Assembly: GCF_001941825.1 (NCBI RefSeq) | Contig: NZ_CP019038.1 | Span: forward strand, 1,736,001-1,800,000 | Reading direction: 5' to 3' | Source of the DNA: Massilia putida | GTDB lineage: Bacteria > Pseudomonadota > Gammaproteobacteria > Burkholderiales > Burkholderiaceae_D | DNA length: 64,000 bases | Shown here: piece after piece, positions 45,278 through 54,067 of the stretch | Layout of the letters: every line of letters starts with the position of its first letter | Numbering within the stretch: position 1 is the first letter of the stretch | Translations under genes and position numbers: made by a program | Notes under the pieces: model-generated | Told to the model about the DNA's origin: nothing | Databases searched by the model: none | The model's input: the letters and a program-made list of their open reading frames with translations, nothing else

Positions 45278-47071
45278 TTATTTTTCTTCAACTTGAAGGA
45301 TGGCGAGGAAGGCTTCCTGCGGGATCTCCACCGAGCCCACCTGCTTCATGCGCTTCTTGCCGGCCTTTTGCTTTTCCAACAGTTTCTTCTTACGGCTGAC
45401 GTCGCCGCCATAGCACTTCGCCAGCACGTTCTTGCGCAGCGCCTTGACGTTCTCACGCGAGATGATCGTCGCGCCGATCGCGGCCTGGATCGCCACGTCG
45501 AACATCTGGCGCGGAATCAGTTCGCGCATCTTGGCCGCGACCTGGCGGCCGCGGTAGGCGGCGTTCGCGCGGTGCACGATGATGGCCAGCGCGTCGACCT
45601 TGTCGCCGTTGATCAGCATGTCGACCTTCACGACGTCCGATGCGCGGTATTCCTTGAACTCGTAATCCATCGACGCATAGCCGCGCGACGTCGACTTCAA
45701 GCGGTCGAAGAAGTCCAGCACGATCTCGGCCATCGGGATCTCATACACCAGTTTCACCTGGCGGCCGTGGTAACTCATGTCCATCTGCACGCCGCGCTTG
45801 CCGGTGCACAGCGTGATGACGGCGCCGACATATTCCTGCGGCATGTACAGATTGACGGTGACGATCGGCTCGCGCACTTCGTCGATCTTCGACACTTCCG
45901 GCATCTTGGACGGGTTGTCGACCTTGATCATCGTGCCGTCGCGCATGATGACTTCGTACACGACGGTCGGCGCAGTGGTGATCAGGTCCTGGTCGAATTC
46001 GCGCTCCAGGCGTTCCTGGATGACGTCCATGTGCAACAGGCCCAGGAAGCCGCAGCGGAAGCCGAAGCCCAGCGCCTGCGACACTTCCGGTTCGTACTGC
46101 AGGGCGGCGTCGTTCAGTTTCAGCTTTTCCAGCGAATCGCGCAGCGCGTCGTACTGGTTCGCTTCCACCGGGAACAGGCCCGCGAACACCTGCGGCTGCA
46201 CTTCCTTGAAGCCGGGCAGCGGCTCGGGCGCGGGACGCGAGGCCAGCGTGACGGTATCGCCGACCTTCGCAGCCTTCAGTTCCTTGATGCCGGCGATGAT
46301 GAAGCCCACCTGGCCGGCCTTCAGCTCCGGCAGTTGCACGGAGCGCGGGGTGAACACGCCGACCTGCTCGACCAGTTGCTGGGATTCCGTCGCCATCAGC
46401 AGGATCTTGTCTTTCGGACGCAGCGTGCCGTTCTTCACTCTCACCAGCATCACGACGCCGACGTAGCTGTCGTACCACGAGTCGACGATCAGCGCCTGCA
46501 GCGGCGCGTCCGGATCGCCTTCCGGCGGCGGCACCTTCGCGATCAGCGTTTCCAGCACGTCTTCCACGCCCAGCCCGGTCTTGGCCGAGCAGGTGGTGGC
46601 GTCGGTGGCATCGAGGCCGATGACGTCCTCGATCTCCTGCTTGGCGCGGTCCGGGTCGGCGTGCGGCAGGTCGATCTTGTTCAGGATGGGCACCACTTCC
46701 ACGCCCAGGTCGAGCGCCGTGTAGCAGTTGGCGACGGTCTGCGCTTCCACGCCCTGCGACGCGTCGACGACGAGCAGCGCGCCTTCGCACGCGGACAGCG
46801 AACGCGACACTTCATAGCTGAAGTCGACGTGGCCCGGGGTGTCGATCAGGTTCAGGTTATAGGTCTGGCCATCGCGCGCCTTGTAGGACAGCGCCGCGGT
46901 CTGGGCCTTGATGGTGATGCCGCGCTCGCGCTCCAGGTCCATCGAGTCGAGCACCTGCTCGTCCATTTCACGTTCCGACAAGCCGCCGCACAGCTGGATG
47001 ATGCGGTCGGCCAGCGTCGATTTACCGTGATCGATGTGGGCGATGATGGAAAAGTTACGTATGTTTTTCAT
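45278..47071 (-). CDS. lepA: Elongation factor 4 (back-translocating GTPase)
   Basis: This 597-residue translational GTPase acts on stalled or mistranslocated ribosomes. Its motifs are [15 protein letters not shown] (G1), the RGITIKAQ switch, DTPGHVDF (G3) and NKIDLP (G4). EF-G-like domains and the LepA-specific C-terminus with [20 protein letters not shown] follow. I take the ATG at 47071 ([12 protein letters not shown]) because it matches the family start; the ribosome site is weak. Confidence 0.96.
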   Translation of the reverse strand: MKNIRNFSIIAHIDHGKSTLADRIIQLCGGLSEREMDEQVLDSMDLERERGITIKAQTAALSYKARDGQTYNLNLIDTPGHVDFSYEVSRSLSACEGALLVVDASQGVEAQTVANCYTALDLGVEVVPILNKIDLPHADPDRAKQEIEDVIGLDATDATTCSAKTGLGVEDVLETLIAKVPPPEGDPDAPLQALIVDSWYDSYVGVVMLVRVKNGTLRPKDKILLMATESQQLVEQVGVFTPRSVQLPELKAGQVGFIIAGIKELKAAKVGDTVTLASRPAPEPLPGFKEVQPQVFAGLFPVEANQYDALRDSLEKLKLNDAALQYEPEVSQALGFGFRCGFLGLLHMDVIQERLEREFDQDLITTAPTVVYEVIMRDGTMIKVDNPSKMPEVSKIDEVREPIVTVNLYMPQEYVGAVITLCTGKRGVQMDMSYHGRQVKLVYEIPMAEIVLDFFDRLKSTSRGYASMDYEFKEYRASDVVKVDMLINGDKVDALAIIVHRANAAYRGRQVAAKMRELIPRQMFDVAIQAAIGATIISRENVKALRKNVLAKCYGGDVSRKKKLLEKQKAGKKRMKQVGSVEIPQEAFLAILQVEEK

Positions 47072-47390
47072 TAACAAACTCAAAACCAAAAAGAGCGGCA
47101 CGCGGCCAGGCCGGCACGGGCGATGTCCTCATCGTCGGCCGGCGCAATACGAAAAAAGCGCCGCGTCTGGGGGACGGGAAGTTCCCCGGGCGAGCGCCTT
47201 ATCGAGCGAGATGCGGCGACGATGCGCCGGGGACTCACCCGTAAGCTGCCCATTTTACCGGATTTCGGGCCGGCCGGGTCTTGTCGGGCTGTCAACGGCT
47301 GTCCAAATTTCATTTCCAACCGTCAAGTTAGGCATGGGGGCGCCGTTAAAGGGACATCTGCGGCACGCCGCCTTCCCTTCCATAGCCACC
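47072..47390. other. Divergent intergenic region upstream of lepA
   Basis: About 320 bp lie between lepA (minus) and the metallopeptidase gene (plus). It contains GC-rich inverted segments (GGGGGACGGGAAGTTCCCC near 47170) that could fold in the lepA leader. No coding sequence with support is seen. Confidence 0.5.
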
Positions 47391-48362
47391 ATGATCTATA
47401 CGTCCGATCCGCAAGCATGGAGCGCCCGGCTGGGCCAGCCCATCGAGCAACGCATCCTGCCCCTGCCCGACGATGTGCGCGAATTCGTGCACCAGGTGAA
47501 CATGGCCACCGGCCTCGACGCCGTGCCGGCCCCGTGCACGCCGGATGCGGCGCTGCAGGCGGACCTGCGCGCCGCGCTGACGGGCATGCCGGCCGCCGTG
47601 CGCGACCTCGTGAGCCCGCTGCTGCTGGGCGTTTGCGTCGGCCGCGGCCTCGGCTCGTCGGGCGTGACGGACATCGTCGCGGACGCGGTCGACAATCGCA
47701 TCCTCGGCTGCATCGTGCTGCTCGACATGGACCTGCTGGAATCGCACACCGCGAATTCCTGGGCGACGTGGAAGGAAAACCTCCCGTTCGGCGGCCCCGG
47801 CTTCACGCTCGCCGCGACCATCGCGGAACCCCGCGACGACACCCGCGCGCACGCGCTGCAATTCCTGCTGCTGCACGAATTCGGCCATGTCGTGACGGCG
47901 GGCGGCACGTTTCTGCCGCGCTGGTGGGAACCGGTGCCGGAAGCAACGTTCCCCTTCCTCGACCTCAGCTGGGGCGTCAATGCGCAAGGGCGCTTTGTGC
48001 CGTGGGACGGGTCGAATTTCGAGCTGCGGGGCGTCGTCGATTTCTACGGCACCAACAAGCTGGACAGCGACGCCATCGTGACGGCGTACTCCGGCCTGGA
48101 AGGCAGCGACTTCGCCAGCCTGTACGGCGCGACGAATCCCTACGACGATTTCGCCGAATGCTTTGCGAGCTACGCCCATCATGAATTGCTGGGTCGTCCT
48201 TACCTGCTGCGCGTCGACTACGACGGCGTGCCGCAGGCGACGCTCGACAGTTTCTGGGCGAGCCCGCGCAGCGCGGCGAAGCGGGCGTTCATGCGGGGGT
48301 TGCTGGGGGAGGCGCCTGCACTGGCCGTCGCCAACGATGCGCAGGTACTCGTCGCAGCATAA
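47391..48362 (+). CDS. Predicted HExxH zinc metallopeptidase, family unclear
   Basis: This 323-residue protein has no signal peptide. It contains LLLHEFGHVVTAGG, so His162 and His166 would bind zinc with Glu163 as catalyst. About 90 residues later NPYDDFAECFASYAHHE offers Glu256 as third ligand, the (D/E)DFAExFA pattern of gluzincin-type peptidases. Other segments (WATWKENLPFGGPGFTLAAT, FELRGVVDFYGTNKLDSDAI) are not recognised. The ATG at 47391 has a weak ribosome site. It is the only plus-strand gene within the block of minus-strand housekeeping genes from 37 to 61 kb, and it converges on the ATP-grasp gene. Confidence 0.7.
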   Translation: MIYTSDPQAWSARLGQPIEQRILPLPDDVREFVHQVNMATGLDAVPAPCTPDAALQADLRAALTGMPAAVRDLVSPLLLGVCVGRGLGSSGVTDIVADAVDNRILGCIVLLDMDLLESHTANSWATWKENLPFGGPGFTLAATIAEPRDDTRAHALQFLLLHEFGHVVTAGGTFLPRWWEPVPEATFPFLDLSWGVNAQGRFVPWDGSNFELRGVVDFYGTNKLDSDAIVTAYSGLEGSDFASLYGATNPYDDFAECFASYAHHELLGRPYLLRVDYDGVPQATLDSFWASPRSAAKRAFMRGLLGEAPALAVANDAQVLVAA

Positions 48363-48367
48363 AAATC

Positions 48368-48399
48368 ACCGTCGTTCCCGCCTGCACGGGAACGACGGT
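48368..48399. terminator. Bidirectional terminator or REP-like hairpin
   Basis: ACCGTCGTTCCCG and CGGGAACGACGGT form a perfect 13-bp stem with a 6-nt loop between two convergent genes. It overlaps the first base of the ATP-grasp gene's stop codon. The arm GTCGTTCCCGCC recurs near 56331, so it may be a dispersed repeat used as a terminator. Confidence 0.65.
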
Positions 48400-49637
48400 C
48401 AATTTGACGCCGCGTTTGCAGCGCGGTGCAGCATCGCTTCGAACGCGCGGAACACCTTGTCCATCACGGGTCCCTTGTACGGATACTTGCCCGGATCGTC
48501 CATCGCGTGCACGACCATGGCATTGTCCACTTCGAAGATGAGCAGCCGGCCATCCTGCGTTTCCGCGCAGTCGATGCCCAGGTAAGGCAGGCCGATGCGC
48601 GCATCGATGTCCGCCAGCGCGGCCGCGTGGCGGCGCGCGAAACCGGTGTCGAAATCGGCCATGGCGGCCGCCTCCTCCGCCCGCTTGTCCGCGCTGTCGT
48701 CCATGTCCGCGTTCAGGTAGTGCACCATCCAGTGCGACGAGATCGCCAGGTGGCAGATGAACGGCTGACCGTCGATCAGCACGATGCGGTATTTGCGGAA
48801 CTGGCCGTCCTGGCCGGAATAATCGACGAACGGCGCCAGATAGAATTCGCCCGACGGCTGCGCCGCCAGGTAGTCGCGCAACGCCGCCGCATCGGCCACC
48901 TTCTGCAGGTCGGTGCCCGCGTGCGAGTCGAGCGGGCGCACGATCAGGGGAAATGCCGCACCCGGCAATAACGCCTGCACGTCGAGCGCGGCGCCGGCCA
49001 ATTGCTCCGCCGTCGCGCGGGCCACGCGCACCGTGCGCGGCATCAGCACGCCCGTCGCCCCTTCCAGCTTCGCATGCGCGCCGTCGCGCGACAGGTGCGC
49101 GATCCGTTCCGGGCGGTTGACGACGGGACGCGGCCAGCCGTCCAGCATCTGCGCCACGTCGCGCAGCAGCGGCACGTTGGCGTCGGATTGCGCGAGCGCG
49201 ACGAACAGCACGTCGTGGTCGGGCACCTGTTCCGGCAGCGGCAGGTCGAGCGTCAGGTATTGCACGTTCGCGGCGATGCTTGACGTCTGCAGCAGGAATT
49301 CGATCGGCGTGTTGGCCATGAAGTCGCCGGGTCCCATCAGCACGAGCAGGTGCAACGTGGGCGTGCGTGCCGGTGCCGGCAGCGCGTACAGCGAGCGGGT
49401 GGCAAGCGCGTGCCGCTGCACGTCCAGGCCGGCCTCGCGCTGGCCCAGCAGTTGCAGCACGAAGCTCGCGTCCAGCCAGGCGTTCGCGTCGTCCGGGTTG
49501 GCCTGCGCGCGCGCCAGCAGCAGCTCGCCGACCGGACGCAGGTCGGCGCGATAAAAGGCGCAGCGCATCAGCGTGGCGGCGCCGATCAGCGGGGCGTACG
49601 GTGTGGTGGCGGCGTCGATGAGTTCGGGCGTGATCAT
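48399..49637 (-). CDS. TPR/ATP-grasp domain protein
   Basis: This encodes a 412-residue protein. The N-terminal ~90 residues look like a pair of tetratricopeptide helices (LLLARAQANPDDANAWLDAS, FVLQLLGQREAGLDVQRHAL). A Rossmann-like pre-ATP-grasp part follows (LLVLMGPGDFMANTPIEFLL). The C-terminal half resembles an ATP-grasp fold: FPLIVRPLDSHAGTDLQKV for nucleotide binding, YLAPFVDYSGQDGQFRKYR, and the metal-binding IFEVDNAMVVHAMD. Such enzymes ligate a carboxylate to an amine or thiol through an acyl-phosphate. The start overlaps the decarboxylase stop (ATGA), so the two act together. The substrate is unknown. Confidence 0.72.
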   Translation of the reverse strand: MITPELIDAATTPYAPLIGAATLMRCAFYRADLRPVGELLLARAQANPDDANAWLDASFVLQLLGQREAGLDVQRHALATRSLYALPAPARTPTLHLLVLMGPGDFMANTPIEFLLQTSSIAANVQYLTLDLPLPEQVPDHDVLFVALAQSDANVPLLRDVAQMLDGWPRPVVNRPERIAHLSRDGAHAKLEGATGVLMPRTVRVARATAEQLAGAALDVQALLPGAAFPLIVRPLDSHAGTDLQKVADAAALRDYLAAQPSGEFYLAPFVDYSGQDGQFRKYRIVLIDGQPFICHLAISSHWMVHYLNADMDDSADKRAEEAAAMADFDTGFARRHAAALADIDARIGLPYLGIDCAETQDGRLLIFEVDNAMVVHAMDDPGKYPYKGPVMDKVFRAFEAMLHRAANAASN

Positions 49638-51091
49638 GGGGCGGGTGGCAAGGAGAGACGGCGGCCGGCGCGCAGCACGGCATCGACGAGCGCGTCGATG
49701 TCGGCCGGGCCGGTGCGGTGGTTGACGATGGCGGCGCGGATCGCATAGCGGCCACCGAGCGTGGTCGCCGACGGCGCCACGCGGCCTTCGTCGTACAGGG
49801 ACAGCACGATCTCGCGATTGACGCGTTCGGGATCGGCGCAGACATAGCGGAAGCAGACGATGTTCAAGGTGACGGGCGCCGCCAGTTCCAGTTCCGGCTC
49901 GGCCGCGATGCGTTCGGCCAGCTCGCGCGCCCGCGCGCACGTGGCCGAGATCGAGCGGCCGATGGCGTCGGCGCCGTAGACCTGGAACGTCAGCCACGTC
50001 TTCAATGCGCGGAAACCCCGCGACAGGTCGGGCCCTACGTCGCACGGCCACGCCGCGCCCGCCGCGAGGCCGCGTCCCGCGCGCTGCAGGTAGGCGGCCG
50101 GTGCCGCGAACGCGTCCAGCATGCGGTCGCCGTCGCGCGCCATGAAATACCCGGCGTCGTATGGCACCTGCCCCCATTTATGGAAATCGAAGGCGATCGA
50201 ATCGGCCCGGGCGATGCCGTCGAGCAGCGGCGCGACGTCCGGCGCGAGCATGCCCAGCGCCGCATAGGCGCCGTCGACGTGCAGCCACAGCGCGTGCTCG
50301 CGGGCGAAATCGGCCAGCGCGGCCAGTGGGTCGATGGCGCCCGTGTTCACCGTCCCGGCGCTGGCCACGACGAGGAACGGCCGCAGTCCGTTGGCGCGGT
50401 CCGCGGCGACCTGCGCGGCGAGATCAAGCAGGTCCATGCGGCCGGCGGCGTCCACGCGCACGCAGCGCAAGGCCTCGGTGCCGAAGCCCGCCATGTCCAT
50501 CGCCTTCGCGATGCAGCCGTGGGCTTCCGTCGACGCGTACGCGCGCAGCCCGGCGTGCGCCGCGAGCCCGTGTGCGCGCACGTCGCGCCCCAGCGCGTGT
50601 GTCCGCGCGACGACGACACCCATGAAGTTGGCGATCGACGTGCCCGTGACGAACACGCCGCACGCCCCGGCGGGAAAGCCGAACAGCGACGTCATCCAGC
50701 TTGAGACCTGGTGCTCGACCTCGACGGGCGCCTGGTTGCGCCCGCCGACATTGGCATTCAGCGCGCCGGCGATCATTTCGGCCAGCATGCCGACCGGCGT
50801 GCCGGCGCCATGCACCCACCCCATGAAGCCCGGATGCGGGTTGCCGACGGTATAGGGAATCACATTGTCTTGCAGGCTGCGGTAGGCGTCCGCCAGCGAA
50901 CCGGGGCCGCGCGGCATGGGTGAGCGCAGGCTGTCGCGCGCCGCGTCCGGCATCTGCTGCCAGACGGGCCGGGCGCGGATGCCTTCCAGGTGGTCGAACA
51001 TGTCGTCCAGCATCCGGTGCCCGAGGACACGGATGTCTTTCCAGTCGTCGGGGTCGAGGGTAGCGTCGGGGCCGTCAGCCATATGCGTCAT
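49634..51091 (-). CDS. PLP-dependent amino-acid decarboxylase (group II)
   Basis: This 485-residue fold-type I enzyme is related to aromatic-L-amino-acid, glutamate and diaminobutyrate decarboxylases. His191 (STEAHGCIAKAMD) would stack on the cofactor, Asp273 (LHVDGAYAALG) binds its ring nitrogen and Lys305 (FDFHKWGQ) forms the Schiff base. HPGFMGWVHGAGTPVGMLAE is a typical N-terminal segment. The amine product is a plausible substrate for the ATP-grasp partner encoded immediately after it. Confidence 0.85.
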   Translation of the reverse strand: MTHMADGPDATLDPDDWKDIRVLGHRMLDDMFDHLEGIRARPVWQQMPDAARDSLRSPMPRGPGSLADAYRSLQDNVIPYTVGNPHPGFMGWVHGAGTPVGMLAEMIAGALNANVGGRNQAPVEVEHQVSSWMTSLFGFPAGACGVFVTGTSIANFMGVVVARTHALGRDVRAHGLAAHAGLRAYASTEAHGCIAKAMDMAGFGTEALRCVRVDAAGRMDLLDLAAQVAADRANGLRPFLVVASAGTVNTGAIDPLAALADFAREHALWLHVDGAYAALGMLAPDVAPLLDGIARADSIAFDFHKWGQVPYDAGYFMARDGDRMLDAFAAPAAYLQRAGRGLAAGAAWPCDVGPDLSRGFRALKTWLTFQVYGADAIGRSISATCARARELAERIAAEPELELAAPVTLNIVCFRYVCADPERVNREIVLSLYDEGRVAPSATTLGGRYAIRAAIVNHRTGPADIDALVDAVLRAGRRLSLPPAP

Positions 51092-51175
51092 TCAGGAAGC
51101 GATTGCGCCGATTATCGCAGGTGACGGCGGTATCGAACCGAAGAACACGAAGGGAATGTCGCGGCACTCCACGCG

Positions 51176-51451
51176 CTAGGCCACAGCCGCGGGTTCCAGC
51201 CCGAGGTGGCGCCGCAGCGCCGCCTCGTCGAGGAAGTAGTGGCAGAGCTCCGGCCCGGCCGGGTCGCCGTACAGCACGGGCACGAGCTCGTCGAAGCGGG
51301 CGACCAGGGCCGGGTCGGCGTCGACATCGACCACGTCCACCGTGTACGCCTGCCCCTGCCGTGCCATGAAGGCCTGCAGCGCTGCCAGCATGTCTTCGCA
51401 CAGGTGGCAGTACGACCTCGAGTACAGCGTGAAACGTGGTGCCGTGCTCAT
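51176..51451 (-). CDS. Glutaredoxin-family protein
   Basis: This 91-residue thioredoxin-fold protein has the redox pair Cys15-His-Leu-Cys18 (YSRSYCHLCEDM) and the cis-Pro region ELVPVLYGDPAG. It is of the small glutaredoxin-like type (DUF836) that normally lies between mucD and lepA in betaproteobacteria. Its start overlaps the mucD stop (ATGA). Confidence 0.88.
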   Translation of the reverse strand: MSTAPRFTLYSRSYCHLCEDMLAALQAFMARQGQAYTVDVVDVDADPALVARFDELVPVLYGDPAGPELCHYFLDEAALRRHLGLEPAAVA

Positions 51452-52902
51452 TGGCGCGGCCGGATGACGAGGTAGCGCGAGACGTTATCGCGCCGCACCA
51501 GCAGGGCCACCGGTTTTTTGACGTCGAGCTTGGCGACGAGTCCGTTGAACTGGGCGGCGCTCGTGATCTCGACATTGTTCATCTGCAGGATCACGTCGCC
51601 CTGGCGGATGCCGGCCGACGCCGCGCGGCCTTCGGCGAACTCGACCAGCACGCCCGCCTCCGTCTTGAGCTCGCGCTTCTGTACGGCGGTGAGGTCGGAC
51701 ACGTGCAGCCCGAGCGCGTTCGGCGCCTGGTCGGGCGCCGGTTTCTTCGGCGTCGCTTTGGCCGTCGGCGATTTTTCGTCCTGCAGTTCGACGATGGTCA
51801 CCGGCAGGTCGAGCTGGCTGCCGCGGCGCCACACGGTGACGGTGGCGCGGCTGCCGACGGGGCTGCCGCCCACGAGGCGCGGCAGGTCGGAGCTGCGTTC
51901 GATGTCCTTGCCGTTGAATTTCAGGATGATGTCGCCGGTCTTGAGCCCGGCCTTGTCCGCCGGGCCGCCCGGCTCGACCATCGCGACCTCGGCGCCGCGC
52001 GCGCGGCCCAGGCCCAGCGATTCGGCGACGTCCGTCGTCACTTCGCTGATCTGCACGCCGAGACGCCCGCGCGTGACCTTGCCGGTCTTGCGGATCTGGT
52101 CGGCGACGCGCATGACCTCGTCGATCGGCACGGCGAACGAGATGCCGTTGTACCCGCCGGACAAGGTCGCGATCTGCGAATTGATGCCGATGACTTCGCC
52201 GCGCATATTGATCAGCGGCCCGCCCGAGTTGCCGGGGTTGACGGCCACGTCGCTCTGGATCAGCGGCAAATATTCTCCCGTATCGCGCGCCTTGGCCGAG
52301 ATGATGCCGGCCGTCACCGTGTTCTCCAGGTTGAACGGCGAGCCGATGGCGATCACCCACTCGCCCACGCGGATCTTGCTGGAATCGCCGATGCGTACGC
52401 TGGGCAGATTGCGCGCGTCGACCTTGAGCAGCGCCACGTCGCTGCGGGCATCCGAGCCCAGCACCTTGGCCTTGAATTCGCGCCGGTCGGTGAGCGTCAC
52501 GACGACCTCGTCCGCCCCCTCCACGACGTGGGCATTGGTCAGCACGAACCCGTCGTCCGAAATGATGAAGCCGGAACCGACGCCGCGCTGCACGCGCTCT
52601 TCCTGCGGCTGCTCCGCGGGCCCGCCGCGGCGTCCGCGCGGCACCATCTGGCCGCCGAAGAAGCGGCGCAGGAATTCCTGCATCTCTTCGTCGGGCCCGC
52701 CCTGGTCGAGGCGGATGCGTTCGGTGGTCCGGATGTTGACGACGGCCGGGCCGACCTTGTCGACGAGGTCGGCAAAGTCGGGCAGGCCGGTGACGGTCGG
52801 GGCGGCAACGGGAGCGGCCGCGTGGGCCGCCGGGAGGGATATCAGACTCGCGCCCGCAAATACGAGGGCGGACAGGATCGCGCTTCCGGTTTTGCTTGTC
52901 AT
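51448..52902 (-). CDS. mucD: Periplasmic serine protease DegP/MucD
   Basis: This 484-residue Do-type protease/chaperone has a signal peptide (ILSALVFAGASLISLPAAHA). The catalytic triad consists of His (LTNAHVV), Asp (SDARSDVALLKVD) and Ser (NPGNSGGPL), and two PDZ domains follow (GRLGVQISEVT, LGLHVSDLTAVQ). It degrades misfolded envelope proteins and feeds back on sigma-E. It lies downstream of rpoE-rseA with a 152-bp gap where rseB would be expected. Confidence 0.94.
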   Translation of the reverse strand: MTSKTGSAILSALVFAGASLISLPAAHAAAPVAAPTVTGLPDFADLVDKVGPAVVNIRTTERIRLDQGGPDEEMQEFLRRFFGGQMVPRGRRGGPAEQPQEERVQRGVGSGFIISDDGFVLTNAHVVEGADEVVVTLTDRREFKAKVLGSDARSDVALLKVDARNLPSVRIGDSSKIRVGEWVIAIGSPFNLENTVTAGIISAKARDTGEYLPLIQSDVAVNPGNSGGPLINMRGEVIGINSQIATLSGGYNGISFAVPIDEVMRVADQIRKTGKVTRGRLGVQISEVTTDVAESLGLGRARGAEVAMVEPGGPADKAGLKTGDIILKFNGKDIERSSDLPRLVGGSPVGSRATVTVWRRGSQLDLPVTIVELQDEKSPTAKATPKKPAPDQAPNALGLHVSDLTAVQKRELKTEAGVLVEFAEGRAASAGIRQGDVILQMNNVEITSAAQFNGLVAKLDVKKPVALLVRRDNVSRYLVIRPRQ

Positions 52903-53054
52903 AGGATCGAAAAGGTCTGGGCTGGAATGGTTGGTATGTTAAGACAAAAGTGCATTGTTGTCGCGTTGGCACCGCCGTGGCGAACGGGGCGGCATAGCGG
53001 TGCCGGCGGTTCGCGCCGGTGAGGATGTGAAAGCCGGTCCGGCGCGGATCGGGC

Positions 53055-53360
53055 TCAGGTGGGTCCGGCCACGGTCTGGTCGAACTGCGCCGCCGGACCG
53101 GCCGTATCGCTGGCGGCGGCCCCGCGTTTGGCGGGAAGCGGTTCGGCGTCGAGGCGGGCCGCCAGCTTCTCTGCGAAGCCGGGCGACAGGTCGGGCGCGG
53201 GCGCCGCGCGCAGGACGTCGCCGACGTGATGAAAGAGCGCCCACGCCTGTTCGCCGTCCGGCGTATCCAGGGCGGCGAGTGCCAGTTCCTGGTCGCCGTC
53301 CGGGATCTCGCCGTCGCTCAACGCCGAGATGAGTTCGCGGTTTTTCTTGTTCGTATCCAT
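53055..53360 (-). CDS. rseA: Sigma-E anti-sigma factor RseA, short form
   Basis: The first ~70 residues match the sigma-binding N-terminal domain of RseA: RELISALSDGEIPDGDQELA, LDTPDGEQAWALFHHVGDVL, DLSPGFAEKLAARLDAEP. The protein stops at 101 aa with an Ala/Pro/Thr tail. No transmembrane helix or periplasmic domain is visible, whereas classical RseA is about 200 aa and membrane-anchored. It follows rpoE by 44 bp. It is either a naturally soluble anti-sigma or a truncated gene. Confidence 0.82.
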   Translation of the reverse strand: MDTNKKNRELISALSDGEIPDGDQELALAALDTPDGEQAWALFHHVGDVLRAAPAPDLSPGFAEKLAARLDAEPLPAKRGAAASDTAGPAAQFDQTVAGPT

Positions 53361-53404
53361 ATTCGTTACGCCGGCATGTGAAAATTTTTCTTCATCATCG
53401 CTAC

Positions 53405-54007
53405 CTACCGGCGTTTATCCGCCGAGATATCCAGCAAGGGCCGCAATTTCTCGGCGATGACTTCACGCGCCCGGAAAATCCGGCTCCGCACCGTCCCGAT
53501 TGGACACGCCATCACTTCAGAGATTTCCTCGTAGCTTAAACCTTCTATTTCGCGCAGAACGATCGCCGTGCGTAATTCCAACGGCAATGCTTCCATGGCC
53601 GCATTCACGGTATAGGCGATCTGCTTGCTGGCCAACACCGATTCCGGTGTATTAATGTCGCGCAAGCTATCCGCGTCGTCAAATCCTTCCGCACGTTCGG
53701 CATCGGCTTCCGTCGAGGTCGGCGCGCGCCTGCCTTGCGTCACAAGAAAATTCTTTGCCGTGTTAATTCCTATTCGATATAGCCACGTATAAAACGCGGA
53801 ATCGCCGCGGAAATGGCGCAATGCCCGGAAGGCCTTGATAAAGGTTTCCTGCACCACGTCTTCCGCCTCGGCCGGATCGTGCACGAGGCGCGACACGAGC
53901 CGCATCAGGCGACGCTGGTATTTTGCCACCAGCAGGTCGAACGCCCGGCGATCGCCAGCCTGGACGCGCTCAACCAGCAGTTGATCACATTCGCGTTCGG
54001 TCGTCAC
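53405..54007 (-). CDS. rpoE: RNA polymerase sigma factor RpoE
   Basis: This 200-residue ECF sigma factor controls the envelope stress response. Region 2 (FDLLVAKYQRRLMRLVSRLV, AEDVVQETFIKAFRALRHF, FYTWLYRIGINTAKNFL) and region 4 (LPLELRTAIVLREIEGLSYE, GTVRSRIFRAREVI) are complete. The start is a GTG at 54007. It is followed by a short rseA and then mucD. Confidence 0.95.
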   Translation of the reverse strand: MTTERECDQLLVERVQAGDRRAFDLLVAKYQRRLMRLVSRLVHDPAEAEDVVQETFIKAFRALRHFRGDSAFYTWLYRIGINTAKNFLVTQGRRAPTSTEADAERAEGFDDADSLRDINTPESVLASKQIAYTVNAAMEALPLELRTAIVLREIEGLSYEEISEVMACPIGTVRSRIFRAREVIAEKLRPLLDISADKRR

Positions 54008-54067
54008 TGCAATGCCCCGTTGGCTGCGGCGGCGTCCCTGTTATACGGAAACGGTCTCGACGTTTCC

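Noticed and set aside
45227..47074. 615-codon plus-strand open frame
   Set aside because: It mirrors lepA on the opposite strand. lepA is unambiguous by motif and length.
47123..48184. Alternative plus-strand frame over the predicted metallopeptidase
   Set aside because: It is Arg/Pro/Gly-rich noise. The frame with HEFGH and DDFAECFA has balanced composition and the zinc motif.
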